Of a DNA stretch of 18,155 nt, positions 9,222-18,155 are shown in pieces. How positions within the stretch are numbered: position 1 is the stretch's first letter; every line of letters begins with the position of its first letter. Source of the stretch: Emmonsiellopsis sp. PD_33 (taxonomy: Eukaryota; Ascomycota; Eurotiomycetes; Onygenales; Ajellomycetaceae); assembly GCA_032988165.1 (NCBI GenBank), contig JANTQF010000519.1:1-18155 (forward strand), in the 5' to 3' direction. The notes below the pieces were generated by a model. It saw only the letters and a program-made list of their open reading frames with translations, did no database searches and was not told the DNA's origin. Position numbers and translations under genes: made by a program.

Positions 9222-9241
9222 TACATGTACAGGTACATGTA
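9222..9241. promoter_or_regulatory. Perfect 20-bp dyad upstream of the MATE gene
   Basis: TACATGTAC and GTACATGTA flank AG, giving 9-bp arms. The dyad lies 88 bp upstream of the MATE ATG, where a transcription-factor dimer site or a leader hairpin could sit. A separate palindrome ATCGATATCGAT is at 9161-9172. Confidence 0.5.
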
Positions 9242-9329
9242 ATTTTGCTACTATGTCTCCTTCATAGGTCGTCTTACTTATCCCAATCGTCCGTTTCTAC
9301 AATTCCTCTACATCAAATCGATTCACAAT

Positions 9330-10947
9330 ATGCTCCCCGCTTTTAGTATTCCTCGAGACTCTGGTCCTGGAATCAGCCCAGATATTGTCAACCGTGAACC
9401 AGATGAGTATACGAGTCTTCTTCCAAAACCACCCGGCTCAGCTGCCTCTCTATCGAGCAATGATGATGGAGAGACATTCGACCTGGAAGATGGAGATAGG
9501 TCGAAGTGGCAATTGGTTGCTTCAGAATTCGCCGTCTTGTTGAAAGGATCTATACCTGTTGTTCTGGCATACGCCCTGCAAAATAGCCTACAAACCATCT
9601 CGGTTTTGATCGTTGGTCGAACCTCTCCAGAGCACCTAGCAGTTGCAGCATTTTCCTACATGTTTGCCATGTGTACAGGGTGGCTCATTGCTTTGGGAGG
9701 GACAACGGCGTTGGACACACTTGCGTCTTCGACATTCACAGGAAGCTCGAATAAACATGATCTTGGGGTCCTCTTGCAGCGTGGTTTCATTACCCTGGGG
9801 CTTTTCTATGTTCCAGTCGCGGTTCTGTGGGCATGCTCCGAACCGGTGTTTCTGGCCTTGGGTCAGGATCCTCAGCTATCCCGAGATAGTGCTAGATTTT
9901 TGACCTGTTTGATCCCCGGCGGCCTGGGATATATCTGTTTCGAGGCGATGAAGAAGTTCCTGCAAGCTCAGGGTGAGTGGAATCATCCCTCGACTTTTTA
10001 TAACACAGGACTGTTCGACTGACAGAGCGACAGAGATCATGCGACCAGGAACATACGTCCTCCTAATTACATCCCCAATCAACGGCCTGCTCAATTACTT
10101 CTTCTGCTACACCCTTAAAATTGGCCTTCTAGGCGCACCTCTTGCCACGAGTGTATCCTACTGGCTCTCATTTCTCCTCTTGGTCCTCTACGCTCGCTAC
10201 GTGGCTGGATCCGAATGCTGGGGCGGCTGGAGCCGAAAGAGCCTGGACAACATTGGCCCCTTCGCTCGACTGGCCGTCATGGGTGTCATCCACGTTGGCA
10301 CAGAATGGTGGGCATTTGAAATCGTCGCCCTAGCCGCTGGCCGTCTAGGCACTATACCACTCGCCGCACAATCTGTGATCATGACTGCGGACCAAGTTCT
10401 TAACACCATCCCTTTCGGCCTTGGGGTTGCCGCGAGCAATCGAGTTGGCAACCTCCTGGGTGCGCGAAACTCCCGCGGAGCTGCACGCGCTGCTAATACT
10501 GCAGCTGTCCTCAGCATGATGCTTGGACTTCTGGTGCTTGCCGTGCTCATGGGCTCGCGCAATAGCTTCGCGAAAATATTCAACGATGACGAACGGGTCA
10601 TTAGCCTCACAGCACAAGTACTCCCTTACGTGGCCCTGTTCCAGATCGCAGATGGCCTCAATGGTTCCTGTGGAGGCTCTCTACGAGGCATGGGGCGACA
10701 ACATGTTGGTGCGCTGGTAAATGTTATCAGTTATTACTGTGGAGCATTGCCACTGGGTATCTGGCTGGCTTTTCACGGATGGGGGCTCAAGGGGCTATGG
10801 GTTGGACAATGCATTGCACTGTACCTGGTGGGATTTTTGGAATGGGGGATCGTGGCGGTCAGCAATTGGGAGGAGGAGGTAAGGAAGGCATTTAAACGGA
10901 TGGATGGGGGAGATCGTGTTGAGAGGGGGGATGCGGGGGGTTACTGA
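9330..10947 (+). CDS. MATE-family multidrug/toxin efflux transporter
   Basis: This is a multidrug and toxic compound extrusion transporter, an antiporter of the vacuolar or plasma membrane; its fungal relatives include yeast Erc1. Exons 9330-9972 and 10034-10947 flank a 61-nt intron (GTGAGT...ACAG) and give 518 aa. Residues 1-~68 form a polar N-terminal tail with acidic patches. The first MatE repeat runs from about 69 to 235 and includes YALQNSLQTISVLIVGR and FLQAQEIMRPGTYVLL across the splice. The second runs from about 290 to 450 and includes HVGTEWWAFEIVALAAGRLG, AAQSVIMT, GVAASNRVGNLLGA and DGLNGSCGGSLRGMG. About 12 hydrophobic segments are visible, then a charged tail. Acceptor 10033 is chosen over the CAG at 10023-10025 because only it keeps the frame. 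The gene is divergent from the CoA decarboxylase gene. The substrate is unknown. Confidence 0.93.
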
Positions 10948-11992
10948 TTTACACTTTTTGTTCATTATTCTATAGACTTGCGTTGAGGGCTAGATAACAT
11001 AATAGATTGTGTGGCACGGAGTTGCATGGTTTCTGCTTTCTCCCTTCCCGAAACTAGGAGCTCTCTCACCACAACCAAAAAAGCCAACGAAGCTACCATA
11101 TCTTACCGCTCTTCTCCCTCTACTATATCGAATCTAGCTGAAATCCTTATCATTCGTACCTCTACATACGTTTCTTCCACCCCATGACGTGCTGCCCACG
11201 ATAAGCGATATCGGAATCTGCAAACACATTTTCCCTTAGGTAATTGTTTGCTCCTACACGGAGATTTGCAGTTCTTTGCGCTACTTCTGACAATCCATTT
11301 ATCTTGCTTACTTTTCGGCAGGGAATTCATGCATTTGCGGAACATGTAGTTATTTTAGCTCCTATAGATGTGTCTGGGGTGTGGGAGGTGGTTATAGATT
11401 CCCCTTTCGGATCTAGTGTGTCCCCATAGTTTAAACATTCCTCCACGGCCCCGCTCTGATATTTAGATCATAGACGGAGATAGGGAGGGGCTAGTAATTT
11501 ATTTATTCTTGGTATCAAATAATCATTCTAGAACTCGATATGGGATGTCGTGGAACTGTTAGCAATTAGCTATTGTTTCATTTTTAAAAAAGATATCCAT
11601 ACAAACAACTAAACCCATCGCCTGCATTGCTAATAGATAGGAGTAATCGGAACAGAGCCAGGAGAATCGGTGACAAAAAACCTAGTATCAGGCAAAGCGC
11701 GGAATCACCTACAAGCCTACGTCAATTAATTGTCGTATCCTATCGTAGTCATCGGCAGTAGCTAACTATGCAGGCCGGCAGGAAAGCAACATATCCCTCT
11801 CTTTGCCCGACGCAGTGGAAATCTCGGCGGGAACAATGAAATAGTAGCAGAATTCTTCTGCATTATATTTAATAGGACTGATATACCCTAATTAAATTCT
11901 CATCTTCATTGCCTTTATTTCTCTTCCTCCGTCCCTCTCTTTTCCGCCCTGACCCCCTTTTCTTTGATATCCCCCTGAGGAACGCAGAAACA
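10948..11992. other. Intergenic region with putative agmatinase-gene promoter
   Basis: No open frame here shows family-like sequence. The right end looks like a core promoter: a TATATTTA word at 11864-11871, then a pyrimidine-rich tract (about 11900-11975), ending 18 bp before the ATG at 11993. CT-rich tracts of this kind often sit at fungal transcription starts. The rest (10948-11860) shows nothing I can assign. Confidence 0.5.
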
Positions 11993-13879
11993 ATGCTCTC
12001 TGCCATTTCACTTGTAGCATTGGCTGCCGTCGCATCAGCCCATTTCAATCATGATCAGACTCCCATTGCCGGACCCCATCAGGGCCTGTGGTATAATACC
12101 CTTCCTGGCGATGGAGGAACGCAGGTACGTATTGTCCGCTGTCATGTAGTAAAGGGAGCTTAAGGCATCTGTATCTACATACATTTCGACTACATTCCCC
12201 AGCAAATTTAAAGCGGCTCATTGATGCTAATATATTTCTAACGGCAAAAGGCCGACTCCGTCTTCTCTGGTATCTCCACCTTCGGTCGATTGCCATACTG
12301 GCCCTGTCTCGCAAGCGACGAGGAGTCCTTTGATATTGCATTCCTAGGCACGCATTCCCCAATCTATATTTATACGGCCATTACATGCCGTCCCCAAGCT
12401 CTATTAAAACCCCCCCTCACTAACAAACCATCCAGGCGCCCCTTTTGACACAGGCACATCCTACCGGCCCGGTGCCAGATTCGGCCCCAGTGGCATCAGA
12501 CAAGGTTCCCGCCGCCTCAATCTCTAGTATGTAACTGCCATCAAACCAAGAACAAAGGGCTTACCAGGCTTCCTTCTCTCCCATACACGAAACCAAAGGC
12601 TCACGAAGAGTTGGAATTAGTGGCGGATACAACGTTCCGCTGGCTGCAAATCCGTTCTCGAGTCCAATCAAGGTGTTGGATTGTGGGGATGTGCCGGTGA
12701 CTTCGTATGTCCATAGGTAGTTTCTCGAGGGAACAATCTGTATGATCTAACCAGTTCCTTTAGATATGACAATGCCTGGGCCATCCAGCAAATCGAAGAA
12801 GGCCACAACAGCCTGCTGATGCGGAAACCATACACCGATGCCGATAAAGAGGGACTCTCAAAGACCGGCCGGACGCTGCCCCGTATCATCACCCTTGGTG
12901 GTGACCACACCATCACCCTCCCCCTGCTGCGGAGTATCAACAGAGCCTACGGCCCTGTGACGGTTATTCATTTCGACAGCCATCTGTAAGTATCGCAGTC
13001 CATCTTTGCAGGGCAGTTCTAATATAATCCCAGGGACACCTGGAAGCCCAAAGTCTTCGGCGGAGCCCCCAGCAAGGTCGCCGCGATCAACCACGGCACA
13101 TACTTCTACCACGCCGCCATGGAGGGCCTCTTGAGAAACGACACCAACATCCACGCCGGCATCCGGACGACCCTATCCGGCATGTCGGATTATGACAATG
13201 ATGGATACTGCGGGTTTGAAATCGTCGAGGCGAGGGAGATCGATACCATCGGTGAGATATAATTACCCCTATCTCGCATTCATTGCCCCCTTCCCCTTTT
13301 AACTGCTTTCCTAACAACCCCCAAACACAGGCACGGACGGCATCATCAAGAAAATCCGCGACCGCGTCGGAACCGTCAACCCAGTCTACCTCTCCATCGA
13401 CATCGACACGCTCGATCCCGCCTGTGAGTCGCATTACCCCTCAACCCCTCACCCCCTCAACATCCCCCCCTTTCCACCCCACCACCAACAACTAACAAAC
13501 CCACCCAGTCGCCCCCGCCACCGGCACGCCCGAAACAGGCGGCTGGTCGACGCGCGAACTGCGCACGATCATCCGCGGCCTCGACGGGCTCAACTTCATC
13601 GGCGCGGATATCGTCGAGGTCGCGCCGGCATATGATACGAATGCTGAGTTGAGTACTATGTGCGTATCTATGCCCTGTCCCGTTCCATTAGTTTTGGTTT
13701 TGGTGATGGTGAATGTGAGAAACGGGGGGAGGGGGGGATGTGCGTTCTATTATTTTTTTTTTTGCTAACGGGCGGGGTGTAATTATAGGGCTGCGGCTGA
13801 TGTGTTATATGAGGTTTTGACGATGATGGTGAAGAAGGGGCCGTTGACGGTTGGGGGGCAGGGAGGGGAGGGGGAGTGA
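11993..13879 (+). CDS. Agmatinase-type ureohydrolase with signal peptide, 9 exons
   Basis: This is an arginase/agmatinase-fold Mn-dependent hydrolase releasing urea from a guanidino substrate, probably agmatine (giving putrescine) or a related compound such as guanidinobutyrate. Exons are 11993-12124, 12251-12347, 12436-12526, 12621-12704, 12764-12985, 13034-13251, 13331-13423, 13509-13659 and 13789-13879 (1179 nt, 392 aa). Residues 1-16 (MLSAISLVALAAVASA) form a classic signal peptide. The core shows SYRPGARFGPSGIR, LGGDHT (179-184), HFDSHLDTW (204-212) and SIDIDTLDPAFAPATGTPE (303-321). The six metal ligands are intact: His183, Asp206, His208, Asp210, Asp305 and Asp307. One N-glycosylation sequon (Asn244-Asp-Thr) fits a secreted protein. 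The second intron has a GC donor. Substrate specificity cannot be read from sequence alone. Confidence 0.92.
12348..12435 (+). other. Non-canonical GC-AG intron (intron 2 of the ureohydrolase gene)
   Basis: The upstream exon must end at FLG and the downstream exon begin APFDTGTS, a conserved ureohydrolase stretch. The only junction that joins them in frame starts with GCACGC at 12348 and ends with CCATCCAG at 12435. No GT donor nearby gives the frame. The seven other introns of the gene are GT-AG. Confidence 0.75.
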
Positions 13880-14322
13880 GTGGATGGGTAATCTCTGATG
13901 AATGATGGAAGGGAGGGGGGTAAGGGAATGGGTGTTTTTTTTTTTTGGGTGTGTTTAGAGTGGTCGTTGCGTTGTTTCTGGTCCTTTTGGGCTGGATGGG
14001 TTGGGTTTCTTAAATGGATGGATGGAATGAGGAAATGAATAGTGGGGTAGGCAAATGCCAGCGGTAATAAATTTAAAGGATTAAGAAAAAGGAGAAGAAA
14101 AATCTAAAGGGCACGGACATGCGCAAAGTAAACAAACAGGATATAAGCTAAACTGTACAAAAAAATAAAATAAAACCAACAATAGACAAACATCAAAAGC
14201 ACCTACAGATCCTCCTCTGCCAGCAACAAACACCAACCAACCATACCAGCCCGCCCACTCCCAAACACAACAAATAAAACAAACGAAAAACGAAAAAAAA
14301 AAAAAAAAAAAAAAACCACCCC
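13880..14322. other. Convergent 3' intergenic region
   Basis: Only 443 bp separate the ureohydrolase stop and the SUN-protein stop, so the two 3' UTRs probably share or overlap here. A T run lies near 13937-13946 and a 23-A run at 14293-14315, 7 bp past the SUN stop codon on its own strand (poly-T in the transcript sense). No gene was found. Confidence 0.6.
14293..14315. repeat. A23 homopolymer
   Basis: Twenty-three uninterrupted A residues lie on the plus strand, directly downstream (in transcript sense) of the SUN-protein stop codon. The run's length is a likely sequencing or slippage variable. Confidence 0.8.
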
Positions 14323-16323
14323 CTACACCCTCCCATGCAACCTCACCCGGTAAAGACACGTATGCGACGCGCCCCAATTCGACTTAACGCGGAACACCAC
14401 CTTCTCCACGCGCGCGGCAGGCATGTCAATGACGGCATCCAGGCCGAAGCGCTGGATATGCTGCGCGCCATTGAGGTTGTATTGCCACCTGCCGACGCGG
14501 AAGAAGGAGGGTCCGAGGAGCGCGTCGTCCGAATAGCCCGTTTCCGGCTCATTCGGGTATGCTTGTCGGAGCGTGTCTAGGATGAGGGTGCGGAGGGAGG
14601 GAGAGAGGGGGTGGGGGCGGGATGGGGAGGGCGAGCGGGAGCGGGAGCGGGAGGAAGGTTTGGTGGCGGGGGTGGGGGTGGTGGCAGGGGCGGGGCGGGA
14701 CGCGTACTGCGCCCATAGCTCCATCTCGCGCGGTGCGCTGCCAGCGTCCAACGTTGCATCCCGGGGGATGTGTTCGATGACCACCTCTTCCGGGACGATT
14801 GCTCGTCCCAGAAGGATGGCCAGCTGGGAAACGTTGGAGCGCGTGGCAGCGCACCAGCACTCTCCGACCCCGTCCCATGGCTGCAGGGCCTCGATGGGAG
14901 GAGGACCTCGGGGTGTCTTGGCCAGATACTGGCCGATCCGTTTCACCAGCCCAGAGGGGATTGACATTGTTGGGCTGGTGAGGTACGGATCGACCACGGC
15001 GCCCATGCCGACGGAGGCGAAGTTAACTTTTGGTGGGGCCAGGGGGTCCACCGCCGCTGGAGATCTGCTCAGAGCTTCTTTGAGATGGGGGAGTCTTCGG
15101 TTCCATTCGTCTTTGAGGGAGGCTATATCCTTTGACATTCCGGATAGGCGTTGGTCGACACGGTAGGAGAGCTTATTCAATGCGTCTGCGTAGATGGTCG
15201 AGTTTTCTGTCGGAAAGGAGTAGGTAGGTTGACCGAAAAGGCACGAGATATTCGAGCGCATCCAGCTTGGGACATGTCTGACTTCTTCTCTGTACATGAC
15301 ACCGGCGAAGGTTGCGACGATAACAGTAATTAATAGGAGCAAATTTGTGAGAGTTGGGCTGCTTCCTTTGCGAGAATGAGTGGTGTCGGGGGCAAAGAGC
15401 TGCTGTGTCACTGGAGGGAGGATAGGTGATGAATGAGCGGACGAACTCGGTGTGAGATTAGAAGACGACGAAGACACGGATGCGGGCTTCTTCTGGTCAA
15501 AAGCCGGAACAGGTGGCAATGTTCTTTTGGCAGCCGCGGAGGCAGATGCAATCGGAGCGTTGATAGGAGATGGAAGAGTAGGATCAAGGCTAGGCACTTC
15601 CTCAATAATACGATGACGAGTGGGGGATACAGAAGACGCAGCTTGCCCATGAGAACTGCTTGGTCGAGAAGAATAAGGATCATGGCGGAAGAAGTTCGCT
15701 CTAGTACCAATGGTGGTATTTTGTAGAAGGTTACGATGGATATGACGTTCGGTAGTCCAGCTGACACTAGCGGAATCGTCAAATGCATCGGGCGGGATAG
15801 AAGCCGAAACACTTTCTTCTGCCTCTTCGGAAGCCTCACGAAGGGAGCCAAGAAGCTGGTCTTCTGGTGTCAATTCGCGCGACTCAAGTCTTCGAGAAGC
15901 ACTCTTCCGTGATGCAGTCTTGCGCGAGGCACTTTCGCGAGTTGGAGACATCCCAGTCCCAGCGCTAGAAGCACTCATGGAGCGAGTGTGTCGGCGCAAT
16001 TCCGGTCCGGTACGAGTCTGCTCTTCAATCCGAGCAATGTTACGGTCTTCTGCTTGACGCATGCCGTCATCGAGAGTGTCGACCATTTCAGACAATCCCA
16101 TCGTGGGGTTCAGTTCGAGTTGGCGGGGGAGAGCGGGAGTTTTGGTGGAGCCGTACGCAAATGACTGCTGGGTGCGGATGTCGGGAAGAGACGGATTGCC
16201 CAGGTCAGGATTCGCTTCGTCGGCCTGAGTGGCGGTTGGAGCATTTGCTCGAGTTTGGCGAGTGCGTGGGGCGCGTGAGCCAGAGCGGATAGAAGCAGAC
16301 TTTGGACCAGCCATGTTTTTCAT
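14323..16323 (-). CDS. SUN-domain (Sad1/UNC-84) nuclear envelope protein, intronless
   Basis: This is an inner-nuclear-membrane component of the LINC complex, which ties chromatin, telomeres and the spindle pole body to KASH partners across the envelope. The ORF encodes 666 aa. Residues 1-~322 are a basic, Ser/Arg-rich, low-complexity nucleoplasmic region with RKTASRKSASRR repeats (134-145). A single membrane segment lies at 324-344 (TLTNLLLLITVIVATFAGVM). A helical, coiled-coil-like stretch (~378-420) precedes the SUN domain (~433-666), recognised by NFASVGMGAVVDP, LQPWDGVGECWCAA, VVIEHIPRDAT, PREMELWAQY and the C-terminal SNWG.....CLYRVRLHG. About 35 residues of Pro/Ser/Arg low complexity (541-575) are inserted inside the SUN domain. 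A second in-frame ATG at 16314 has better context (AAC before, G after) and would give 663 aa. The gene is convergent with the ureohydrolase gene. Confidence 0.92.
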   Translation of the reverse strand: MKNMAGPKSASIRSGSRAPRTRQTRANAPTATQADEANPDLGNPSLPDIRTQQSFAYGSTKTPALPRQLELNPTMGLSEMVDTLDDGMRQAEDRNIARIEEQTRTGPELRRHTRSMSASSAGTGMSPTRESASRKTASRKSASRRLESRELTPEDQLLGSLREASEEAEESVSASIPPDAFDDSASVSWTTERHIHRNLLQNTTIGTRANFFRHDPYSSRPSSSHGQAASSVSPTRHRIIEEVPSLDPTLPSPINAPIASASAAAKRTLPPVPAFDQKKPASVSSSSSNLTPSSSAHSSPILPPVTQQLFAPDTTHSRKGSSPTLTNLLLLITVIVATFAGVMYREEVRHVPSWMRSNISCLFGQPTYSFPTENSTIYADALNKLSYRVDQRLSGMSKDIASLKDEWNRRLPHLKEALSRSPAAVDPLAPPKVNFASVGMGAVVDPYLTSPTMSIPSGLVKRIGQYLAKTPRGPPPIEALQPWDGVGECWCAATRSNVSQLAILLGRAIVPEEVVIEHIPRDATLDAGSAPREMELWAQYASRPAPATTPTPATKPSSRSRSRSPSPSRPHPLSPSLRTLILDTLRQAYPNEPETGYSDDALLGPSFFRVGRWQYNLNGAQHIQRFGLDAVIDMPAARVEKVVFRVKSNWGASHTCLYRVRLHGRV

Positions 16324-17959
16324 GTGACGAGTTGCCTTGGGATATCTGATACTGAAATCCGAGGGTATTTTTTGCTAGATATGCTGGGTTCGACCTGATG
16401 TATAGAATTAGCATGCCAAGTTCCAGCCAGACACTTTGAATGGGTTTCAAACCGCACCTCAATAATACTGCAATTGCGGATAGAAAACCGGTTTAATAAA
16501 AAAAAAACTGGCGGGTATGCAGTCTCAGAAGCCGGAGACAAGAGATGATGACGGGAGACAAAGATAATGACAAACGGAAAGACGATAGGAAGATCGAGCA
16601 CGATTCTCACGGAGCCAGCTCCTAGGGATTGGAAAAACTGTCTGTTTGGGAGATAATGAGCCCAGCTCAGGAAGATCTGGAAGAGAGGGAGAGGTTCAGA
16701 GAGCAGGAATATGGGGTTGAAGGGCGCCGTCTGACAGGACAAAGAGCAGGTATTTGCAAAGAAGATTGTCAATCAAATTTGAAAGGTCTTTGAAGTAGAT
16801 AAAGATGCAACTGGGGGTGCGAAAGGGAAGAGGTTGGTGGTTGGAAAGGAGAAGGATGAGAAGATGAGAAGATGAGATATCGGCAGAACACAGAACACAG
16901 AGAGAGAGAGGAGGAAATGTAAGCAACACTCACCTCGTGAATTCTCCAGAAGGTGAATAGATCCTATCCCAACTTGAATTATCATGAGAGTGAATCCACC
17001 GTCGACGTAATCAAACACCCCCTCTCGACCCAAATGTGAATAAACCCCCCAGCCACCTATCCAGGCCCCTCGAAACGGGCGCCTCTTCAACAATCAACCC
17101 TCACCAGCTGTGGGGCAGCGTCCAACTCTTTCAACTGATTTCTTTCTTCCTTTCTTTCTGCCTTTCTTGCTTTCCTTCACTCGCACACTCCACCCAGCCA
17201 CCTCGACCCCGTCCGGTCTGGTGGACCTTCACTATCTCCTCAAGACCCGAATTAACCCCTCTTTTGCCCTGCTATATCATCCAATCAGACCACGGCCGTA
17301 CGAACAGTTCAAAATGAGCCCCTGGGGGGGTCAGAGCAAACAAAGAGTCCGCGCCCTTTGCTGAACTATGTCGTGAATGCAACTGGCAAGGACTCGGCAA
17401 ATGAATAAATATTCAATATTCAGCTCAGCTCAGTTCCCCAGTCATGTCAATATCAATATCGACCCGGTAGGATAGACAGTCTGTCGCTTGAATATCAAAA
17501 GCTGTGTTGTTGGTGTAGTTTGAGGTTGATATCACCTGACTGACTTTTTCGGCGCGTCCACGAAGAACGCGAAAGCGGAGGATGCAGGAAATCAACCAAA
17601 TCCAGCCCATCAAACAGACGTGATTATTCTGCACAAAATGAAAATCGGCAAAAAAGAGCAAGACAACCTCCAAAGAAATGCTCGCGGGTCTCCTCGTCCT
17701 CCGCTATATATTTATGGCTGCCGGCTTTGTTGTTGGTTGTTGTTTGCGGCTTGGAGCAAACGGGCGGCGTATTGTTGTTCCGAGTGTAACAAAGTTAGTT
17801 ACATGGATTACGGTATTTTATCTGCACGTGATCCTCCATCCCCTTGGAACCAACACAACCTCAAGATATCAGCTTCATCAGTCTTCGTTCATCTTCCATC
17901 TTTCTCTATAGAGCACTACGTATTCTCTCCTATTCTGTGCCTACAGAGCCAAATACACC
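16324..17959. promoter_or_regulatory. Divergent spacer with long SUN-gene leader and start of the last gene's promoter
   Basis: The ~600 bp next to the SUN start probably hold its 5' leader. On the minus strand a strong donor (GAG then GTGAGT, starting at 16933) and an acceptor (CATCAG ending at 16395, with CTAAT ~15 nt before) could define a ~539-nt leader intron; this is inference. The strand is purine-rich with a GA run near 16899-16911 (CT-rich in the SUN transcript). A CT-rich tract at 17140-17175 and a CCAAT at 17281-17285 follow. TATATATTTA at 17705-17714 is a candidate TATA box for the gene starting at 17960. No coding gene was recognised. Confidence 0.45.
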
Positions 17960-18155
17960 ATGTCCACAGGCCGCGCTGAACTCCGGAACACTCACTTTTA
18001 CAACGCGTCGACAGGGGACTGCTTTGGCGGATTTTACCAGAAAGGATCTCTCACTGAAGAACGCATGATTTGGATTCTTTCCAATGTACTTCTAGTTGTG
18101 GAGCAGCCTTTGACTGTCACGCACAGAATGTCAGGTCGGGTGGTCACTCCTTCAG
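17960..18155 (+). CDS. Start of an unassigned gene, possibly N-terminal domain of a fungal HNH-nuclease-type protein
   Basis: The frame opens at ATG 17960 (A at -3) and stays open for 65 codons to the window end, so the gene is 3'-truncated. The sequence begins MSTGRAELRNTHFYNASTG and continues FGGFYQKGSLTEERMIWIL, a Leu/Val-rich stretch, then HRMSGRVVTPS. The pattern RN-x-FY-(D/N)AS ... GG-(L/F)-Y/F-Q-x-GS(L/I)T ... resembles, by recall only, the N-terminal domain of a widespread fungal family whose C-terminal part carries an HNH nuclease motif. No such motif falls within this window, so the function is not assigned. A TATA-like word sits ~250 bp upstream. Confidence 0.55.
   Translation, partial: MSTGRAELRNTHFYNASTGDCFGGFYQKGSLTEERMIWILSNVLLVVEQPLTVTHRMSGRVVTPS

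Larger units (their letters stand above)
8299..9329. promoter_or_regulatory. Divergent spacer between CoA decarboxylase (-) and MATE transporter (+) genes
   Basis: About 1.03 kb separates two start codons pointing away from each other, so both promoters should lie here. A minus-strand CCAAT (8525-8529 on the plus strand) lies ~230 bp upstream of the decarboxylase start. The segment 8650-9245 is dense in perfect dyads, listed separately. Open frames across 8576-8990 resemble no family I know. Confidence 0.6.

Noticed and set aside
3717..9329. A secondary-metabolite or resistance cluster built around the MFS and MATE transporters
   Set aside because: No backbone synthase, tailoring enzymes or cluster regulator is present; the gene between them is a primary-metabolism CoA enzyme.
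10021..10025. CAG at 10023-10025 as acceptor for the MATE intron
   Set aside because: It puts the downstream exon out of frame. The CAG at 10031-10033 restores QEIMRPGTYVLL.
14549..14878. Minus-strand Pro/Arg-rich ORF and plus-strand counterpart at 14573-15166
   Set aside because: Both are shadows of the SUN gene. Their biased composition comes from the GC-rich low-complexity insert.

Overview
The window is nuclear DNA of a filamentous ascomycete, most likely a member of the Eurotiales (Aspergillus/Penicillium group). This is inferred from many short introns (42-129 nt) with GT/GC...YAG ends and CTAAC/CTGAC-type branch sites, C- and G-ended codons, CT-rich leaders, and families typical of those fungi. 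Exon structures were assembled by hand from reading frames, splice sites and recalled family conservation. No alignment was run.

Layout: (1) 1-1264 (+), the C-terminal three quarters of the N-glycan mannosyltransferase ALG2, cut by the window start, followed by a compound hexamer repeat. (2) 2426-3541 (+), a decayed gene of the fungal aminoglycoside-phosphotransferase-like kinase family with two frameshifts, two nonsense codons and an internal deletion. (3) 3717-5759 (-), a seven-exon MFS multidrug-type transporter convergent with that pseudogene. (4) 7502-8298 (-), phosphopantothenoylcysteine decarboxylase (coenzyme A synthesis). (5) 9330-10947 (+), a MATE-family efflux transporter, divergent from (4) across a 1.0 kb spacer unusually dense in perfect dyads. 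(6) 11993-13879 (+), a nine-exon agmatinase-type ureohydrolase with a secretion signal and one GC-AG intron. (7) 14323-16323 (-), an intronless SUN-domain protein of the nuclear envelope, convergent with (6). (8) 17960 to the window end (+), the start of a gene that weakly resembles the N-terminal domain of fungal HNH-nuclease-type hypothetical proteins.

The genes do not form an obvious pathway. ALG2, the CoA decarboxylase and the SUN protein are housekeeping genes. The MFS and MATE transporters, the decayed kinase and the secreted ureohydrolase are accessory or environment-facing functions. I see no biosynthetic backbone enzyme, no intact mobile element, no CRISPR array and no convincing tRNA. 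I do not see a clearly new biological system. The most unusual observations are the signal peptide and GC-AG intron of the ureohydrolase, the dyad cluster between the CoA decarboxylase and MATE genes, the frame-neutral intron in the MFS gene, and the low-complexity insert inside the SUN domain.
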